A stretch of DNA of 64,000 nucleotides from Lasiodiplodia sp. COLG20. Lineage: Eukaryota > Ascomycota > Dothideomycetes > Botryosphaeriales > Botryosphaeriaceae. Positions within the stretch are counted from its first letter, which is position 1, and the number at the start of each line of letters is the position of its first letter. The notes beneath the pieces are model-generated. The model saw only the letters and a list, made by a program, of their open reading frames with translations. It was not told where the DNA came from and ran no database searches. Position numbers and translations under genes: made by a program. The stretch spans positions 992,001 to 1,056,000 of the forward strand of contig VNWV01000004.1 in the NCBI GenBank assembly GCA_009801085.1, given 5' to 3'. Below, piece by piece: positions 54,516-64,000 of this stretch.

Positions 54516-55229
54516 ATGAGCTTCACCGTCGATCCCCGCCCAAGAAATCGGGCTGTGCAAAGTGGGACAGAGTCCATGTATCACAAATTCTCACGCACCT
54601 GCCGCTCTCTCGATACATTGGTCCCAAGCAGGCCCAAAGGTCCTCAGGACCGGGACGAGGAGAGCGTGAACTTCGAGCCTGACGAGCAGCCTGCTAATCA
54701 TGTTGACAACGCAAGCCTACCACCTAAGCCGAAGGCTGCTCGTCTGCGGCGCCAGTCTGCTGTCTACTCACTGATGAGGCGAGCACATTCCAGCGACTTT
54801 CTAAACCGCGTTTCAGCACATCTTACTACATCCCGCCCACCACTCATCTCTGCGCCATTCAACTTCGCGCATGTGCAGCACTCCGGAATGCTTTCGTCAT
54901 CACCAACATTGGTACAGTCGGACTACCCGGAAGAGCACCCAAGCATTGGTCCAGCTTTACAGCCATACAAGGCTGAGCAAGACAATTCAGCAGCTTCCTC
55001 GCCCGTCTGGGTTGCTGTAGACTGCGCACGGTGCAACGAAGTCCACCCGCCAAAGTCGTTGGCATGTCAAAAAACCATCATCCCCGCTTGGCCTTATGAT
55101 CACCCTCATCCCTTACGCTCCAACCCATTGGAGCACAGTCGCTCGTCCAGCTTACCATCAGCGTTTGACGATGGTCGACCGTGGCAGAACCGACATGTCT
55201 CGTTCCGCACGAATGACTTCAAGTCATGA
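54516..55229 (+). CDS. Small CRIB-like (Cdc42/Rac-binding) motif protein
   Basis: Intron-free, 237 aa. Residues 111-124 read ISAPFNFAHVQHSG and match the CRIB consensus I-S-x-P-x-x-F-x-H-x-x-H-x-G, with all core Ile, Pro, Phe, His and Gly positions kept; the usual Val before the last Gly is Ser. The preceding basic stretch (ARLRRQSAVYSLMRRAHSSD, about 75-94) is the kind of polybasic segment that flanks CRIB motifs and binds acidic lipids. The remainder is Pro/Ser-rich, with CARCNEVHPPKSLACQK (three Cys and one His) near residue 170 as a possible small metal or redox site. No kinase or WH1 domain. Likely a Gic-like or scaffold effector of Cdc42 or Rac at sites of polar growth, inferred from the motif only. 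Confidence 0.72.
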   Translation: MSFTVDPRPRNRAVQSGTESMYHKFSRTCRSLDTLVPSRPKGPQDRDEESVNFEPDEQPANHVDNASLPPKPKAARLRRQSAVYSLMRRAHSSDFLNRVSAHLTTSRPPLISAPFNFAHVQHSGMLSSSPTLVQSDYPEEHPSIGPALQPYKAEQDNSAASSPVWVAVDCARCNEVHPPKSLACQKTIIPAWPYDHPHPLRSNPLEHSRSSSLPSAFDDGRPWQNRHVSFRTNDFKS

Positions 55230-56173
55230 TTGACAAAGCGTTGTGCAAGGGCATATCTTCAGACTTTACGTGAAATTCCCTGTCGTCAGTCATTTTTCAG
55301 AATATGTCTCTTTCCATTGTGCTCTTGTTGTATCATGACATCATTCATGCTCAACAGTAACGGGTACGAGGACACGCGTGGTCATGTCTGGATTTGCTAA
55401 CGATTCATAGTCTTCAACCTTGGTTGAGCAAGCCGAGCCGCTAAGAACACGGAGCCTAGAAACGCCTTCAATATTCCTGCCTGTATAGTGCTTTCCGTCT
55501 TATGTGCTTACTACTAAGGCAGATGCTATAAAAAGACAAATTTTGACACACCAACAGTGCAGTACAAGATCATCAAAGTTACACAAAGGCCTGTGGCACG
55601 GGCCCTGGAAATTCTTCGAGCAGCGCAATAATTCCCCGAAAGAAAGAGAGAGAAAAGGAAAAATCAGCGGCCAAGGCAGAGAAGACACCTTATATTCGGC
55701 GGTTCGTCCGCATGGCACATCAACTCACACGCCCACATCCTTCAGACCTAATGCAATAATCTACCTCGTATATGTAAGCGCCTTGCAGCTGCAATGGTGG
55801 ACGGGTGGAGGGGATAAGCACGGAGATAATGCGCCATTACTAAGGATAGCGGGGCCGAGTCTGCGCCTCTTCCGAGCCTGTAGGTCACCATATCACAACT
55901 TCGCGTCTAACAAAGACCGAGACAAGCAGTCATGCCATCAAAGGCAGACCACTCATATGGTGATAGATGCATAAGCAGGAGAAGAAGAAAGAAAATGGTA
56001 AATCGCACCATTATGCACCTTGATAGCGCCAGCCCGTTGATGTTCGTCATTTTAAAGGTGCCCCGCCCTCGAGCTGGGTGATGCCCCACTTCACAAGCTG
56101 TCCCTCAAAACATCGCACGTCGCACAACTAGCGAAACAATTCAACAAACCGTAACACCTGACAGGAGGACTCA
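55230..56173. other. Intergenic region
   Basis: No gene supported. AT-rich around 55500-55700. Confidence 0.55.
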
Positions 56174-57717
56174 ATGGCGAAGAATCAAGCGGCATGGATC
56201 ACGGAGGCCAAGGGCAAGCCCTTCAAGGTGCAAGAGGCTCCTAACCCCAAAGCCGGACCGGGCGAAGTCGTCATCAAGAACGCCGCCATTGCCATCAACG
56301 TAAGTCGCTCCTGTATCGCCATGTGTTCTCGGTAGCTTTCTTATTGCATGGCAACTTCCAGCATCGGTCTCGATGTAAAGGCATGTGCATTACGGATGCC
56401 GATGGAAGCCTCAGCGCCGCATTCTAAGACCTCCGGGGAGGAAGTTGAGTTTGTTGGCGTTTACTGACTTTCCGAGCAGCCTGTAGATTGGAAAATCCAA
56501 GAGTACGGTACGTCCTGCTGCGATATCAGATACGCCGCCGAGAAAATGCAGATTGCGGTCTGAGTGGCTGTGATCGTTCCTGCGTCACACGTCAGCAGAC
56601 AACAGCGCTCCCATGTATTTAAGGCACTTCGTCTCGCTTGCATTACCAATGGCGAGCCTGCAGATGGGTGATAGATGTGTTAGATTACTGACATTTGTGC
56701 AGGCGGCTTCATGAAGCAGTATCCCAACATCCTGGGCACTGATGTCGCGGGCGTCATAGAGGAAGTTGGCGAGGGTGTCACCCGTTTCACCAAGGGTCAA
56801 CGAGTCATTGGGTGCGTGAGACCCCTCTTCAATATGATCACCAACCGTGCCCAATCATAAGCAAGCTGATTTGCTGACTGCACTTGATTATACCACAGCC
56901 ACCTGGTCGGACTGTTGACTGGCGATCCGACAAGCGCGGCCTTTCAGCTCTACAGTAAGACGTTCGAGATTATGGCCTCCCCGATCCCAGACTCGCTTAG
57001 CTTCGAAGAAGCCGTGGTGCTCCCACTCGCCATCTCAACCGCTGCAGCGGGCCTGTACCAGAAGTCACTTCTGGAACTGCCGTTTCCGTCGACGAACCCA
57101 CAGCCCACGGGCAAGACACTGCTCATCTGGGGCGGTTCGTCGAGCGTGGGCGCCACGGCGATCCAGCTGGCCGTTGCATCGGGCGTAAAGGTTGTAGCGA
57201 CGGCGTCGCGCAAGAACCACGACTTCGTGAAGTCGCTGGGCGCCGTGGCCGTGGTGGATTACAAGTCACCAAACGTTGTCGAAGAGCTTTTGGCGGCGAT
57301 CGACGAGCAGGGCGGCGGCCTTGTTGGGGCCTACGACGCCATTTCTGAGCCCAGCTCACTGCAGCACATTGGCGCTCTCACAGACAAAGTTGGAGTCCTG
57401 CCGGTGGCGACTGTACTGCCGCCGCCGGAGGGCCTGACGAAGACGGCAGAGGCAAAGCAGGGTAAGTGATCCAACAGCATGCAACAGTTAGTATATTGAC
57501 GTGTGCTGGTTCAGTCGTCGCACCGACAATCGCAACGCAGTACAAGGAGATCGCCGATGCCGTCTGGCGCAAGTTCGTCCCAGAGGCATTGGCGAGCGGG
57601 CAGTTCAAAGCCAAGCCGGATCCATTGGTGGTTGGCAAGGGGCTGGAAAAGATCCAAGAAGCGGTGGACAAGCAGCACGCTGGCGTTTCAGCAAAGAAGA
57701 TTGTCGTGAGCCTGTAA
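56174..57717 (+). CDS. Quinone-oxidoreductase/enoyl-reductase-like MDR protein (zinc-free)
   Basis: Five exons: 56174-56299, 56480-56507 (28 nt), 56703-56811, 56899-57461, 57515-57717; in-frame 342 aa. Begins KNQAAWITEAKGKPFKVQEA, with NPVDWKIQEYGGFMKQYPNI and LGTDVAGVIEEVGEGVTRFT, the standard GroES-like MDR N-terminus. The cofactor site is LLIWGGSSSVGATAIQLAVA (NADPH type); there are no zinc ligands. It resembles the fungal stand-alone trans-enoyl-reductase and toxD-like group, of which some work with polyketide synthases, but no such synthase is present here. Its role could equally be general quinone or enone reduction. Cytosolic by sequence. Introns 1 and 2 are long (180 and 195 bp). Confidence 0.92.
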
Positions 57718-58449
57718 AGACGTAGATGAGTCCAGCAACTATCGATCTGATTGATGCATGATTGGCCAGTGCGTCATGATATCTGGGACGCCTTATCAGC
57801 AAGAACATAGCCAGGCTTGAGAGGAGGTGTTGGGGTCGATGTCTTTGGCGTCGCCTGACATTTCGACATAGTTTGGCGGAGTAGGCTATATTTACACGGT
57901 CCAGAATGCTTATCTCTTGCCAAGGCGGACGAAGGATCGGGGTTGGACGGCGGGAAATTTGGCCGATTGCGGCGATAGCGAGTCGAGGGGCATGTACAGG
58001 ACGCGATAAAGAACAAGATCAGCGGGAGCTTGTGGTTGTGGAGTAGGGCGGCTGCGAGGGAAATGTATACCGAAGGCGGTATAGCGCCCTGGCAGACGCG
58101 CTAGGCGCAATCGAGCCGCTGGGCAACAGCTGGGGAGCGGCCCGTCACTGGTCGCACGCGGTCCCTCTTGCGGATAGCAAGTCCACTCCCATGCCTGACA
58201 CCGAAGCTGGTCTTGCCTCATCGCTCGCTGGTGCCGGCCCCGCCAGAACGTCTGCTCTTTAGCCACCCCGCTCGCCCAGCATGATAAGCCTCTTATCAAT
58301 GTCTCTCTAGAAGTCTGGCGCTATATAATCCTCCGGGCCGCAACTTCGTGCCACTGCAGCCCTTTGAACTACGAGATCCGCATCCCCGTCGCCGCCGGAC
58401 ATCAGCTCTTCGTGGTCCCTGATACTGTCTGGTCCGGCCCGCAGACCTC
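57718..58449. other. Intergenic region
   Basis: Promoter of the HDOD-like gene. No gene supported. Confidence 0.55.
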
Positions 58450-60046
58450 ATGGCCGCCCTTCTACCGCTAGCGCTTGCGCTGGCATTCCTGTTTAGCTCT
58501 GTCGCCTATCTGGCATCGAACAAGAGCCAAAGAAATATCCTTCTCTCCCGCTTGGGGTTCCAGGGAAGAAGCAGGGATTCCGGCGCGAGCACACCCCCGC
58601 GCTCACTCTCTCCAGACAAGAAGGGCAGCAACACCGGCCAGCCTGACTACTCGGATACATTCCCGCCGTCGCGCCGCTTCACGCTCGCCCAAGTCAAGGA
58701 TGCCTCGAAAAAGTTCAAGAAGCCTCTGAGTCAGCTGGCCCAGTCGCCGGAGAAGAAGCGCCCCCAGGCACTTGACGAGAACATCCTCACCACCACGCGC
58801 ATCGTCTACACTGCTACCGAATTTTCAAGTGACGAGATCAAGGCGCTTGGCGACTTTCCCGACTATGCCCTTCTCAGCGGCGTTCCTCTTCCCAAGGCGT
58901 ATCCCGAGTTTGATATCAACAAGGCCAAGCCCAAGCCATACCGTCCTTTCCGTTGGGCTTACCATCAGACCATGTGTAAGTGAGCCTGGTACTATGTCAC
59001 TCGGCGCTCAGTAATTAACATTTTGAATCATGCAGCATTCAGCAAGTTGGACTCAGACTGGTGGCTGGAGCTCGAGAGCACCTACGCCTCACGGATCAAG
59101 CAGCGCCAGGAGATCTACAAGCGTGTCGGCAAGAGGGTGCTGGACTGCCTGCCCGGTTGTGAACTAGCATGCAAGGAATTGATGGAGATGTGCCTCCAAT
59201 TCCTGATTGCACGGTACCCGCACTACTTCCGATTGGACGAGAAGGAGATGGTCTTTCACAACGGCATCCTCAAGACGACGTCGGACCTGAAGCGCGAGCC
59301 CCCGCTCGAGGTCATCATGAACAACGTCCCGGAGGACTTCGCCATCACGCTGCGGGATGACAAGACCGGCTACTATTACCTCCGCGGCGGTGTCGTGTGC
59401 AGCTCGCTCGGTTGGGATCTGGGTACCAAGATGGGCATGCGCCTAGACGAGATTCACCAGCCTATCCCAGACTACAAGGAGAAGATGCGCTTCTCGATGG
59501 ACCGGTAAGCGCGGCCCATGACCCCTAAGAGAGTCCCCAGACTGACCCAAGTGTCTCTCCCACAGCTACTTTGCCAAGAAACCCACAGACAAGGCCATCC
59601 AACGCGGTTCCTGGGGCCTCGAGGTCGACCAACCGCTGTACATGCCGGCCGGCGACCCGCACGAGAAATACCGCGACATTCAGGACCCTAGCCTTGACTT
59701 GTCACGCATGAATCTGCGCGTCGACTGGCAGACACTGCGGCGGCTGCCGCTGTCTGGCGCTATCATCTTCAACTTCAAGGCCCTCTTCACCCCTGTCGAA
59801 ACCTTCCGTGACGAGCCGTACATCCCAAGCCTCGTGATCAAGATCTGCAGAGACGGTAAGAAGAGCTTGATGGAGTACAAGAACACCTGGCACACCGAGC
59901 ACGTCGTCCTGCCCGCCATGGAGGCGTTCCGCAAGGAACAGGAAGAGAAGGGATTGATCCCGAAGGATTGGGAGGAGCACACGATTGATGAATACCCGCT
60001 GTTCCCTGGTTGGGAGGAGAAGTGGCATCGCGAGCAAGGTTTCTGA
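58450..60046 (+). CDS. DUF3445 protein (haem-dependent oxidative N-demethylase-like)
   Basis: Three exons: 58450-58975, 59036-59504, 59566-60046; 491 aa. An N-terminal hydrophobic segment (LLPLALALAFLFSSVAYLAS) predicts a membrane anchor or signal anchor, and a Ser/Pro-rich linker follows. The DUF3445/HDOD domain starts YRPFRWAYHQTMSFSKLDSD and continues KQRQEIYKRVGKRVLDCLPG, MCLQFLIARYPHYFR, DFAITLRDDKTGYYYLRGGV with WDLGTKMGMRLDEIHQPIPD, and RVDWQTLRRLPLSGAIIFNF with LFTPVETFRDEPYIPSL. The bacterial family includes the alpha subunit of dimethylamine monooxygenase, which oxidatively demethylates amines. Fungal members are membrane-anchored and of unproven substrate. Confidence 0.91.
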
Positions 60047-60368
60047 TCCTTTCTAGCGTGACGTTGTTTCCAATTTTTTCTTAATTTTAGCATTTGTTGC
60101 GCCTGACGATCGCATACATGTGGCAGATGGTTGCTAGCCACTGCACTGTTCTTCTCTGATGAAGTTACTCTGAAAGCACGCGCACATACCCGAAAGATGT
60201 TCAGAAATGTTAAGCGACTTCCTCCTCATACCACTGTTTATATCATGTGCCTTGAGCTCACCAAATATGACGTCGATCCACCTTCTTCCATCAAGCTCAC
60301 GTCATTGTGCGACTCCGCCCTTTGCTCCCGCGGCAAACCGTCGGTTATGCTCGACCCCGCCAACTCTA
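60047..60368. other. Intergenic region left of MITE copy 3
   Basis: 3' flank of the HDOD-like gene. Nothing else seen. Confidence 0.55.
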
Positions 60369-60581
60369 CAGCCCCCTCTCGCAGCCGATGGCTAGCGCGA
60401 AGAACAGCAGGGGTGTAGAATATAACGTGACTATGCCCCAGCTCTGCCTTAGAGAAGTTAACATATGTGGGTAGTTGAAGCTATCGTCCGGACGTGTATG
60501 TAAAATTTTTAATTCGACATTCTCGTCCGGATGATAGCTTCACCTACCCATGATATGAGAAAAGGCCGCGAGAGGGGACTG
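60369..60581 (-). mobile_element. Foldback MITE, copy 3
   Basis: 213 bp flanked by TA at 60367-60368 and 60582-60583. Terminal inverted repeats are left CAGCCCCCTCTCGCA and right CGCGAGAGGGGACTG. The 83-bp core (60468-60550) has arms of 27 nt with two mismatches (60532 and 60542) and a 29-nt spacer that is the reverse complement of the copy 1 spacer with one difference, so the element is inverted relative to copy 1. Its left subterminal region (GCAGCCGATGGCTAGCG) matches the reverse complement of the right end of copy 1, showing that the full outer repeat was about 28 nt. Confidence 0.82.
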
Positions 60582-61446
60582 TACCACCATCGTCCCCACA
60601 CGCGCGTCATCAGCGGAGCCCCTCCCGTTCCGCTCTGACTGTGGGGTTGACCTACGATCATTACCACATTAGGAAGTTGTGCAACAACCAAACCAATATT
60701 ATTTCACCTCGACCAAGCATGTAGACGTCGGAGCTTTTTTCCTCCTTGTTCTTATTTTCCCGGCAAAGAAGGAGATTTTCTTTACACGCCAATTGCTTGC
60801 TATTGTTATCATCGCTGAAGTCAAGAAAATGTTGTTGAGCAAGGTATCCACTTTGATGCATGCGTGCATGCATGCATTCGATACAATCAATTGGAATCAT
60901 GGTCGCTTAGGTGTGACGTTTGATCCTCCAAGCCATTGGGCCGCGCTTCCGGAATGCGGAAGCGCAGGACGTAAGATTGTTCCTTGTACAAGACCATAGC
61001 ATCCAAAAACAGGTAGTACCGTGCATCCGTCTCCGCAATTTACGCTTGCTGGAACAGCCGAGGGAAGGGTAATCCGCATTTCACAGTTATGTGATTACTC
61101 AATACAGAGATAGCGGATGCTCGGCTTGCCGGAGGGAGGAAAAGCTGGGATACGAGCCGGGTCTGCGCAGACCCAACGCTTCCGTTTCCTGGAATTTCTC
61201 TTCTCGGCATCTATTTCTTATCTTCCGTCGCGATACGCGAGTGGTTTCGGGCGAGAGGCTCTTTCGCTGACGGGGTCTGGCCCTTTATAAGACGGCACAG
61301 GAGTTCGCTTACACTTGCGACAGCCTACTCCTCTCCGCTTCACCGGCCCCCGAAAATCAAAGACGGGACTCTTTTCATGTACTTCTGTCTGCTTCTTCAC
61401 TCGAATATGTCTGACAATAGAGCACAGAGTGAAAGCTTCAGACACG
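60582..61446. other. Intergenic region upstream of the Baeyer-Villiger monooxygenase
   Basis: No gene supported. A GCATGCATGCAT alternating run lies near 60858-60876. TTTATAAG at 61284-61291 is a likely TATA element. Confidence 0.55.
61284..61291 (+). promoter_or_regulatory. TATA-like element of the Baeyer-Villiger monooxygenase
   Basis: TTTATAAG lies about 155 bp before the ATG at 61447 in a GC-rich context, a plausible core promoter with a leader of roughly 120 nt. Confidence 0.45.
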
Positions 61447-63432
61447 ATGCCCGATTCGAAGCCTTGGCCCCAAGTTCCGGTGGGCAATGCAGACCACACG
61501 CAAGCCGCGGTCGTCATCATTGGCGCCGGCTTCTCTGGGATGTGCATGGCTATTGACCTGATCAAGCGGAATAATTGCCAAAATTTTGTCATCTTAGAAA
61601 AGTCCAGTGGAGTTGGAGGTATGCAGTCTTTTTTTATCTATCAATAATGCTGATACTAAGATGACTACAGGGACCTGGTAAGCGACGCATCACCTGTGAG
61701 CGTCCGAACAGCCCGAAAGCTGACTTTTGGGTTGCTGAAGGCTAGACAATAAGTATCCTGGGTGTTGCTGCGACAGTGAGTGATTGCAATGGCGTACTGA
61801 CTTCGATCATGTTGGTTAATGGTGACCGAATAGTCTTCAGCTTGCTGTACTCGTATTCATTCGAGCAAAATCCCGACTGGACACGTCTGTACCCAGGGCA
61901 GGAGGAGATTCTCGTAAGACTCAACGCTGGCATTCTTGTATTTTGCTCATCGTCTGGCAGGAGTATCTTCAAGGCGTGGCGCGGAAGTACAATCTCTACA
62001 AGCATATTCGCTTCAACAGTACCGTGGAAAAGGCCCGCTGGGATGAAGCAGAGAAGAAATGGAAGATTTCAGTGCGTGTCTCTGGCGACAAAGACGCAGA
62101 GTTTGCGGAAGGCTACACGATCGCTTCCGACTTCTTGGTCTCTGCAGTCGGTCAGTTGAATATGCCGCAATACCCGAAAATCCCGGGGCTCGACGACTTC
62201 AAGGGGAAGAAGATGCACTCGGCGCGGTGGGACTGGAGCTATGGACTGGAAGGAAAGCGCATTGCGGTCATCGGGAACGGTAAGCTTCCAATGCAACAGT
62301 ACTTGCGGTCACTGCTAACGCCTGTACAGGCGCATCGGCTGTGCAGATCATCCCAGAAATCGCAAAGGTAGCTTCGAAAGTTACGGTGTACCAACGGCAG
62401 GCCAATTGGGTAGTGCCGCGTCTCGACAGGCCAGTGTCGAGAGCGACGCGAATGGCGTATCGGTACGTGCCGCCGCTGCGTTGGCGCATACGGGCGTCGA
62501 TGATGGACTACCGCGAGTCGTTTCACTCGGCCATCTTTGATCCCGAGTCGGCCTTCGCCGAGCAGGTCCGGCAATGGTGCCTTGGGTCGATGCGGCAGCA
62601 CTTTCCGGACCAGCCGCACATGTGGGAGAAGCTTACGCCCAACTACAGCCCAGGCTGCAAGCGCGTCATCATCTCGGACGACTTCTACCCGGCTCTGGCG
62701 CGCGACAACGTCTCGCTCGAAACGAGGCCGATCGAACGCATCACCGACACTGGGATTGTGGTGGAAGGAGGGGATGGCACGGACGAGTTCGACCTCATCG
62801 TGCTGGCAACGGGCTTCCGCACCGTCGAGTTCATGCACCCGATCGAGGTGAGCGGGGCGGGCGGGCGGCAGCTGGCGGACGTGTGGAAGCAGGGTGCAAG
62901 CGCATACCTGGGCGTCGTGGTCGAAAGCCTGCCTAACTTTGGCATCTTCTACGGGCCCAACACCAATCTCGGGCACAATTCCATCGTGTTGATGATCGAG
63001 TCGCAGTCGCGGTACCTCAACGCCATGGTTGCGAAGGTGCTGGAGGCGCGCAAGCAGGGCAAGCAGCTGACGCTGCTGCCGAAGCCCGAGGTGGTGCGCA
63101 AGTTCAACGACGAGCTGCAGCAAGAACTGGGGAGCAGCTCGTTCGCAGATCCGAAGTGCCAGAGCTGGTACAAGAATGCAGACGGCAAGATCACGAACAA
63201 CTGGAGCCAGACGGTGGTCGACTACCAACACAAACTGGAAAGGGTGCACTGGGATGACTTCATCGTCGAGGGGTCTGGAGCTGACGTCGTGGGCCAGAAG
63301 GACACGCGCGTTGGCCGTGTGGTCGAGGAGACTCGGGTGAGCAACACGACAATTGCTTTGAGTGCGTTGAGCATGCTTGCTGTTGCCGGCGGTTTTTTTG
63401 CGCGGAACAACGTGCGCCTGAGAGTGTGGTAG
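61447..63432 (+). CDS. Baeyer-Villiger / flavin-dependent monooxygenase
   Basis: Six exons: 61447-61618, 61671-61677 (7 nt), 61741-61775, 61834-61913, 61961-62279, 62330-63432; in-frame 571 aa. FAD motif VVIIGAGFSGMCMAID (GxGxxG at 26-31). The micro-exon restores GGTW in SSGVGGTWLDNKYPGCCCD, the conserved segment of the family. The Baeyer-Villiger fingerprint is complete: F178-K-G-K-K-M-H184-S-A-R-W188-D189. The NADPH motif is VIGNGASAVQ (201-210), and LIVLATGFRTVEFM is the late ATG motif. A hydrophobic C-terminal stretch (TTIALSALSMLAVAGGFFAR) may anchor it in a membrane. The family inserts oxygen next to a ketone to make esters or lactones, using NADPH and O2; the ketone substrate is unknown. 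The usual Pro after CD is Phe here (CDIFSLLYS). Confidence 0.9.
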
Positions 63433-63618
63433 ATAGCAAAATTAAGTCGTGGCCTCCGTCAAATTCACGTCAGCCGAGGCGCCGCCACTCCATCTTCATC
63501 CCATCTTGCCGTCCATCATGCCCTTGTCTCTCATGCAGCCCGCGTGTATTTCCCTTGCTCTCTCCGTCGTGCCCTGCCGCCATCTTCGTCTCGTCCGCCC
63601 GGCCTTCTTTCCCCCAGC
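63433..63618. promoter_or_regulatory. Short pyrimidine-rich leader
   Basis: 186 bp, C/T-rich on the plus strand (CCATCTTCATCCCATCTTGC), between the monooxygenase stop and the next ATG; it must hold both the 3' end of one gene and the promoter or leader of the next. Confidence 0.45.
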
Positions 63619-64000
63619 ATGACATCCGCCCCTCCATCTGCCCTCACACATAGCTCTCCTCCACAATTAGCTTCAGCGCTGGACTTAAGCGTCCTTCCGC
63701 CAATTTTTGTCTTGCCAGCTCACCTCGCCGTCGATGACCTGCATGAGCTGGAGGACAAAATCACCGAGCATGGCGGGGAGACAACCTACAACATCTCCGA
63801 GGCCAGCTTGGTCATCGGCAAGGTTGGCACCAAGCGACGGGCTGTCATGGAGCTGCGTTCCCGCAACCTTCACACCGATGACGTAACACCCGAGCCGGAA
63901 CCACCAGCCAAAAGGCGCAGGATGGAGAACGAAAGTTTCTCTGTGGCCGATCTTCAGCGCGATACCATCAAGGTCATTAAAATGGAGTGGCTTGACGAGT
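63619..64000 (+). CDS. POL4: Family-X DNA polymerase (Pol4/lambda-like), N-terminal part, cut by the right edge
   Basis: Open from ATG at 63619 to the window end, 127 codons and one base, no intron so far. LPPIFVLPAHLAVDDLHELE, then EASLVIGKVGTKRRAVMELR, a basic run (PPAKRRRMENES) and TIKVIKMEWLDE look like the N-terminal BRCT-type region that opens fungal family-X DNA polymerases, with the KVIKMEWLDE strand-helix closing the BRCT fold. These enzymes fill gaps during non-homologous end joining and base excision repair in the nucleus. The catalytic part lies beyond the window, so another BRCT-bearing repair protein is not excluded. Confidence 0.7.
   Translation, partial: MTSAPPSALTHSSPPQLASALDLSVLPPIFVLPAHLAVDDLHELEDKITEHGGETTYNISEASLVIGKVGTKRRAVMELRSRNLHTDDVTPEPEPPAKRRRMENESFSVADLQRDTIKVIKMEWLDE

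Noticed and set aside
60838..60880. GCATGCATGCAT alternating run as a possible regulatory or Z-DNA site.
   Set aside because: Too short and isolated to support a function.
56174..63432. Classical secondary-metabolite gene cluster.
   Set aside because: No PKS, NRPS, terpene cyclase, prenyltransferase, pathway transcription factor or exporter is present next to the oxidoreductases inside the window.
1..64000. Virus, prophage, CRISPR array or plasmid origin.
   Set aside because: Intron-bearing fungal genes throughout; no phage genes, spaced direct repeats or replication origin signals seen.

Overview
The window is nuclear DNA of a filamentous ascomycete (Pezizomycotina). Most genes carry one to five short spliceosomal introns with GTAAGT/GTGAGT-type donors and CAG/TAG acceptors, a single 5S rRNA gene sits alone between protein genes, and several families are typical of moulds (Pth11-like rhodopsin-domain protein, WSC sensor, tannase-type feruloyl esterase, fungal BBE-like oxidase, TauD dioxygenase, Baeyer-Villiger monooxygenase). 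I cannot name the species; a Dothideomycete is a guess only.

Layout, left half: an SLC35F-type transporter (cut by the left edge), a Ser-rich orphan, the PP4 regulatory subunit PSY2/SMEK, a TauD-type dioxygenase, the 5S rRNA gene, an NAD(P)-binding Rossmann protein, a five-exon rhodopsin-domain membrane protein, a secreted feruloyl esterase, an orphan, then an Atg33-like membrane protein divergent from a peroxisomal 2,4-dienoyl-CoA reductase that ends in SKL. After a 3.1-kb gene-free stretch come a WSC-domain cell-wall sensor and the tRNA t6A dehydratase TCD.

Layout, right half: a secreted FAD-linked oxidase, a divergent pair of splicing-related genes (RDS3/PHF5A and a pinin-like protein), a soluble epoxide hydrolase, a polyol dehydrogenase, COP9 signalosome subunit 6, a Cys/His-rich orphan, a large Ser/Arg-rich orphan, a small protein with a CRIB-like Cdc42/Rac-binding motif, a quinone-oxidoreductase-like MDR protein, a DUF3445/HDOD haem-domain protein, a Baeyer-Villiger monooxygenase with a 7-nt micro-exon, and the BRCT-containing start of a family-X DNA polymerase cut by the right edge.

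I see no polyketide, NRPS or terpene core enzyme, so there is no classical secondary-metabolite cluster. The most unusual structure is a dispersed non-autonomous element at about 2.0, 48.7 and 60.5 kb (plus a decayed trace at 33.8 kb). It is TA-flanked, has outer terminal inverted repeats starting CAGYCCCCTCT, and carries an exactly 83-bp core that is almost a complete palindrome. In the diverged copy both arms carry matched changes that keep the pairing.

All exon joins were worked out by hand from reading frame, splice consensus and family motifs. Every multi-exon model given here has a total length divisible by three.
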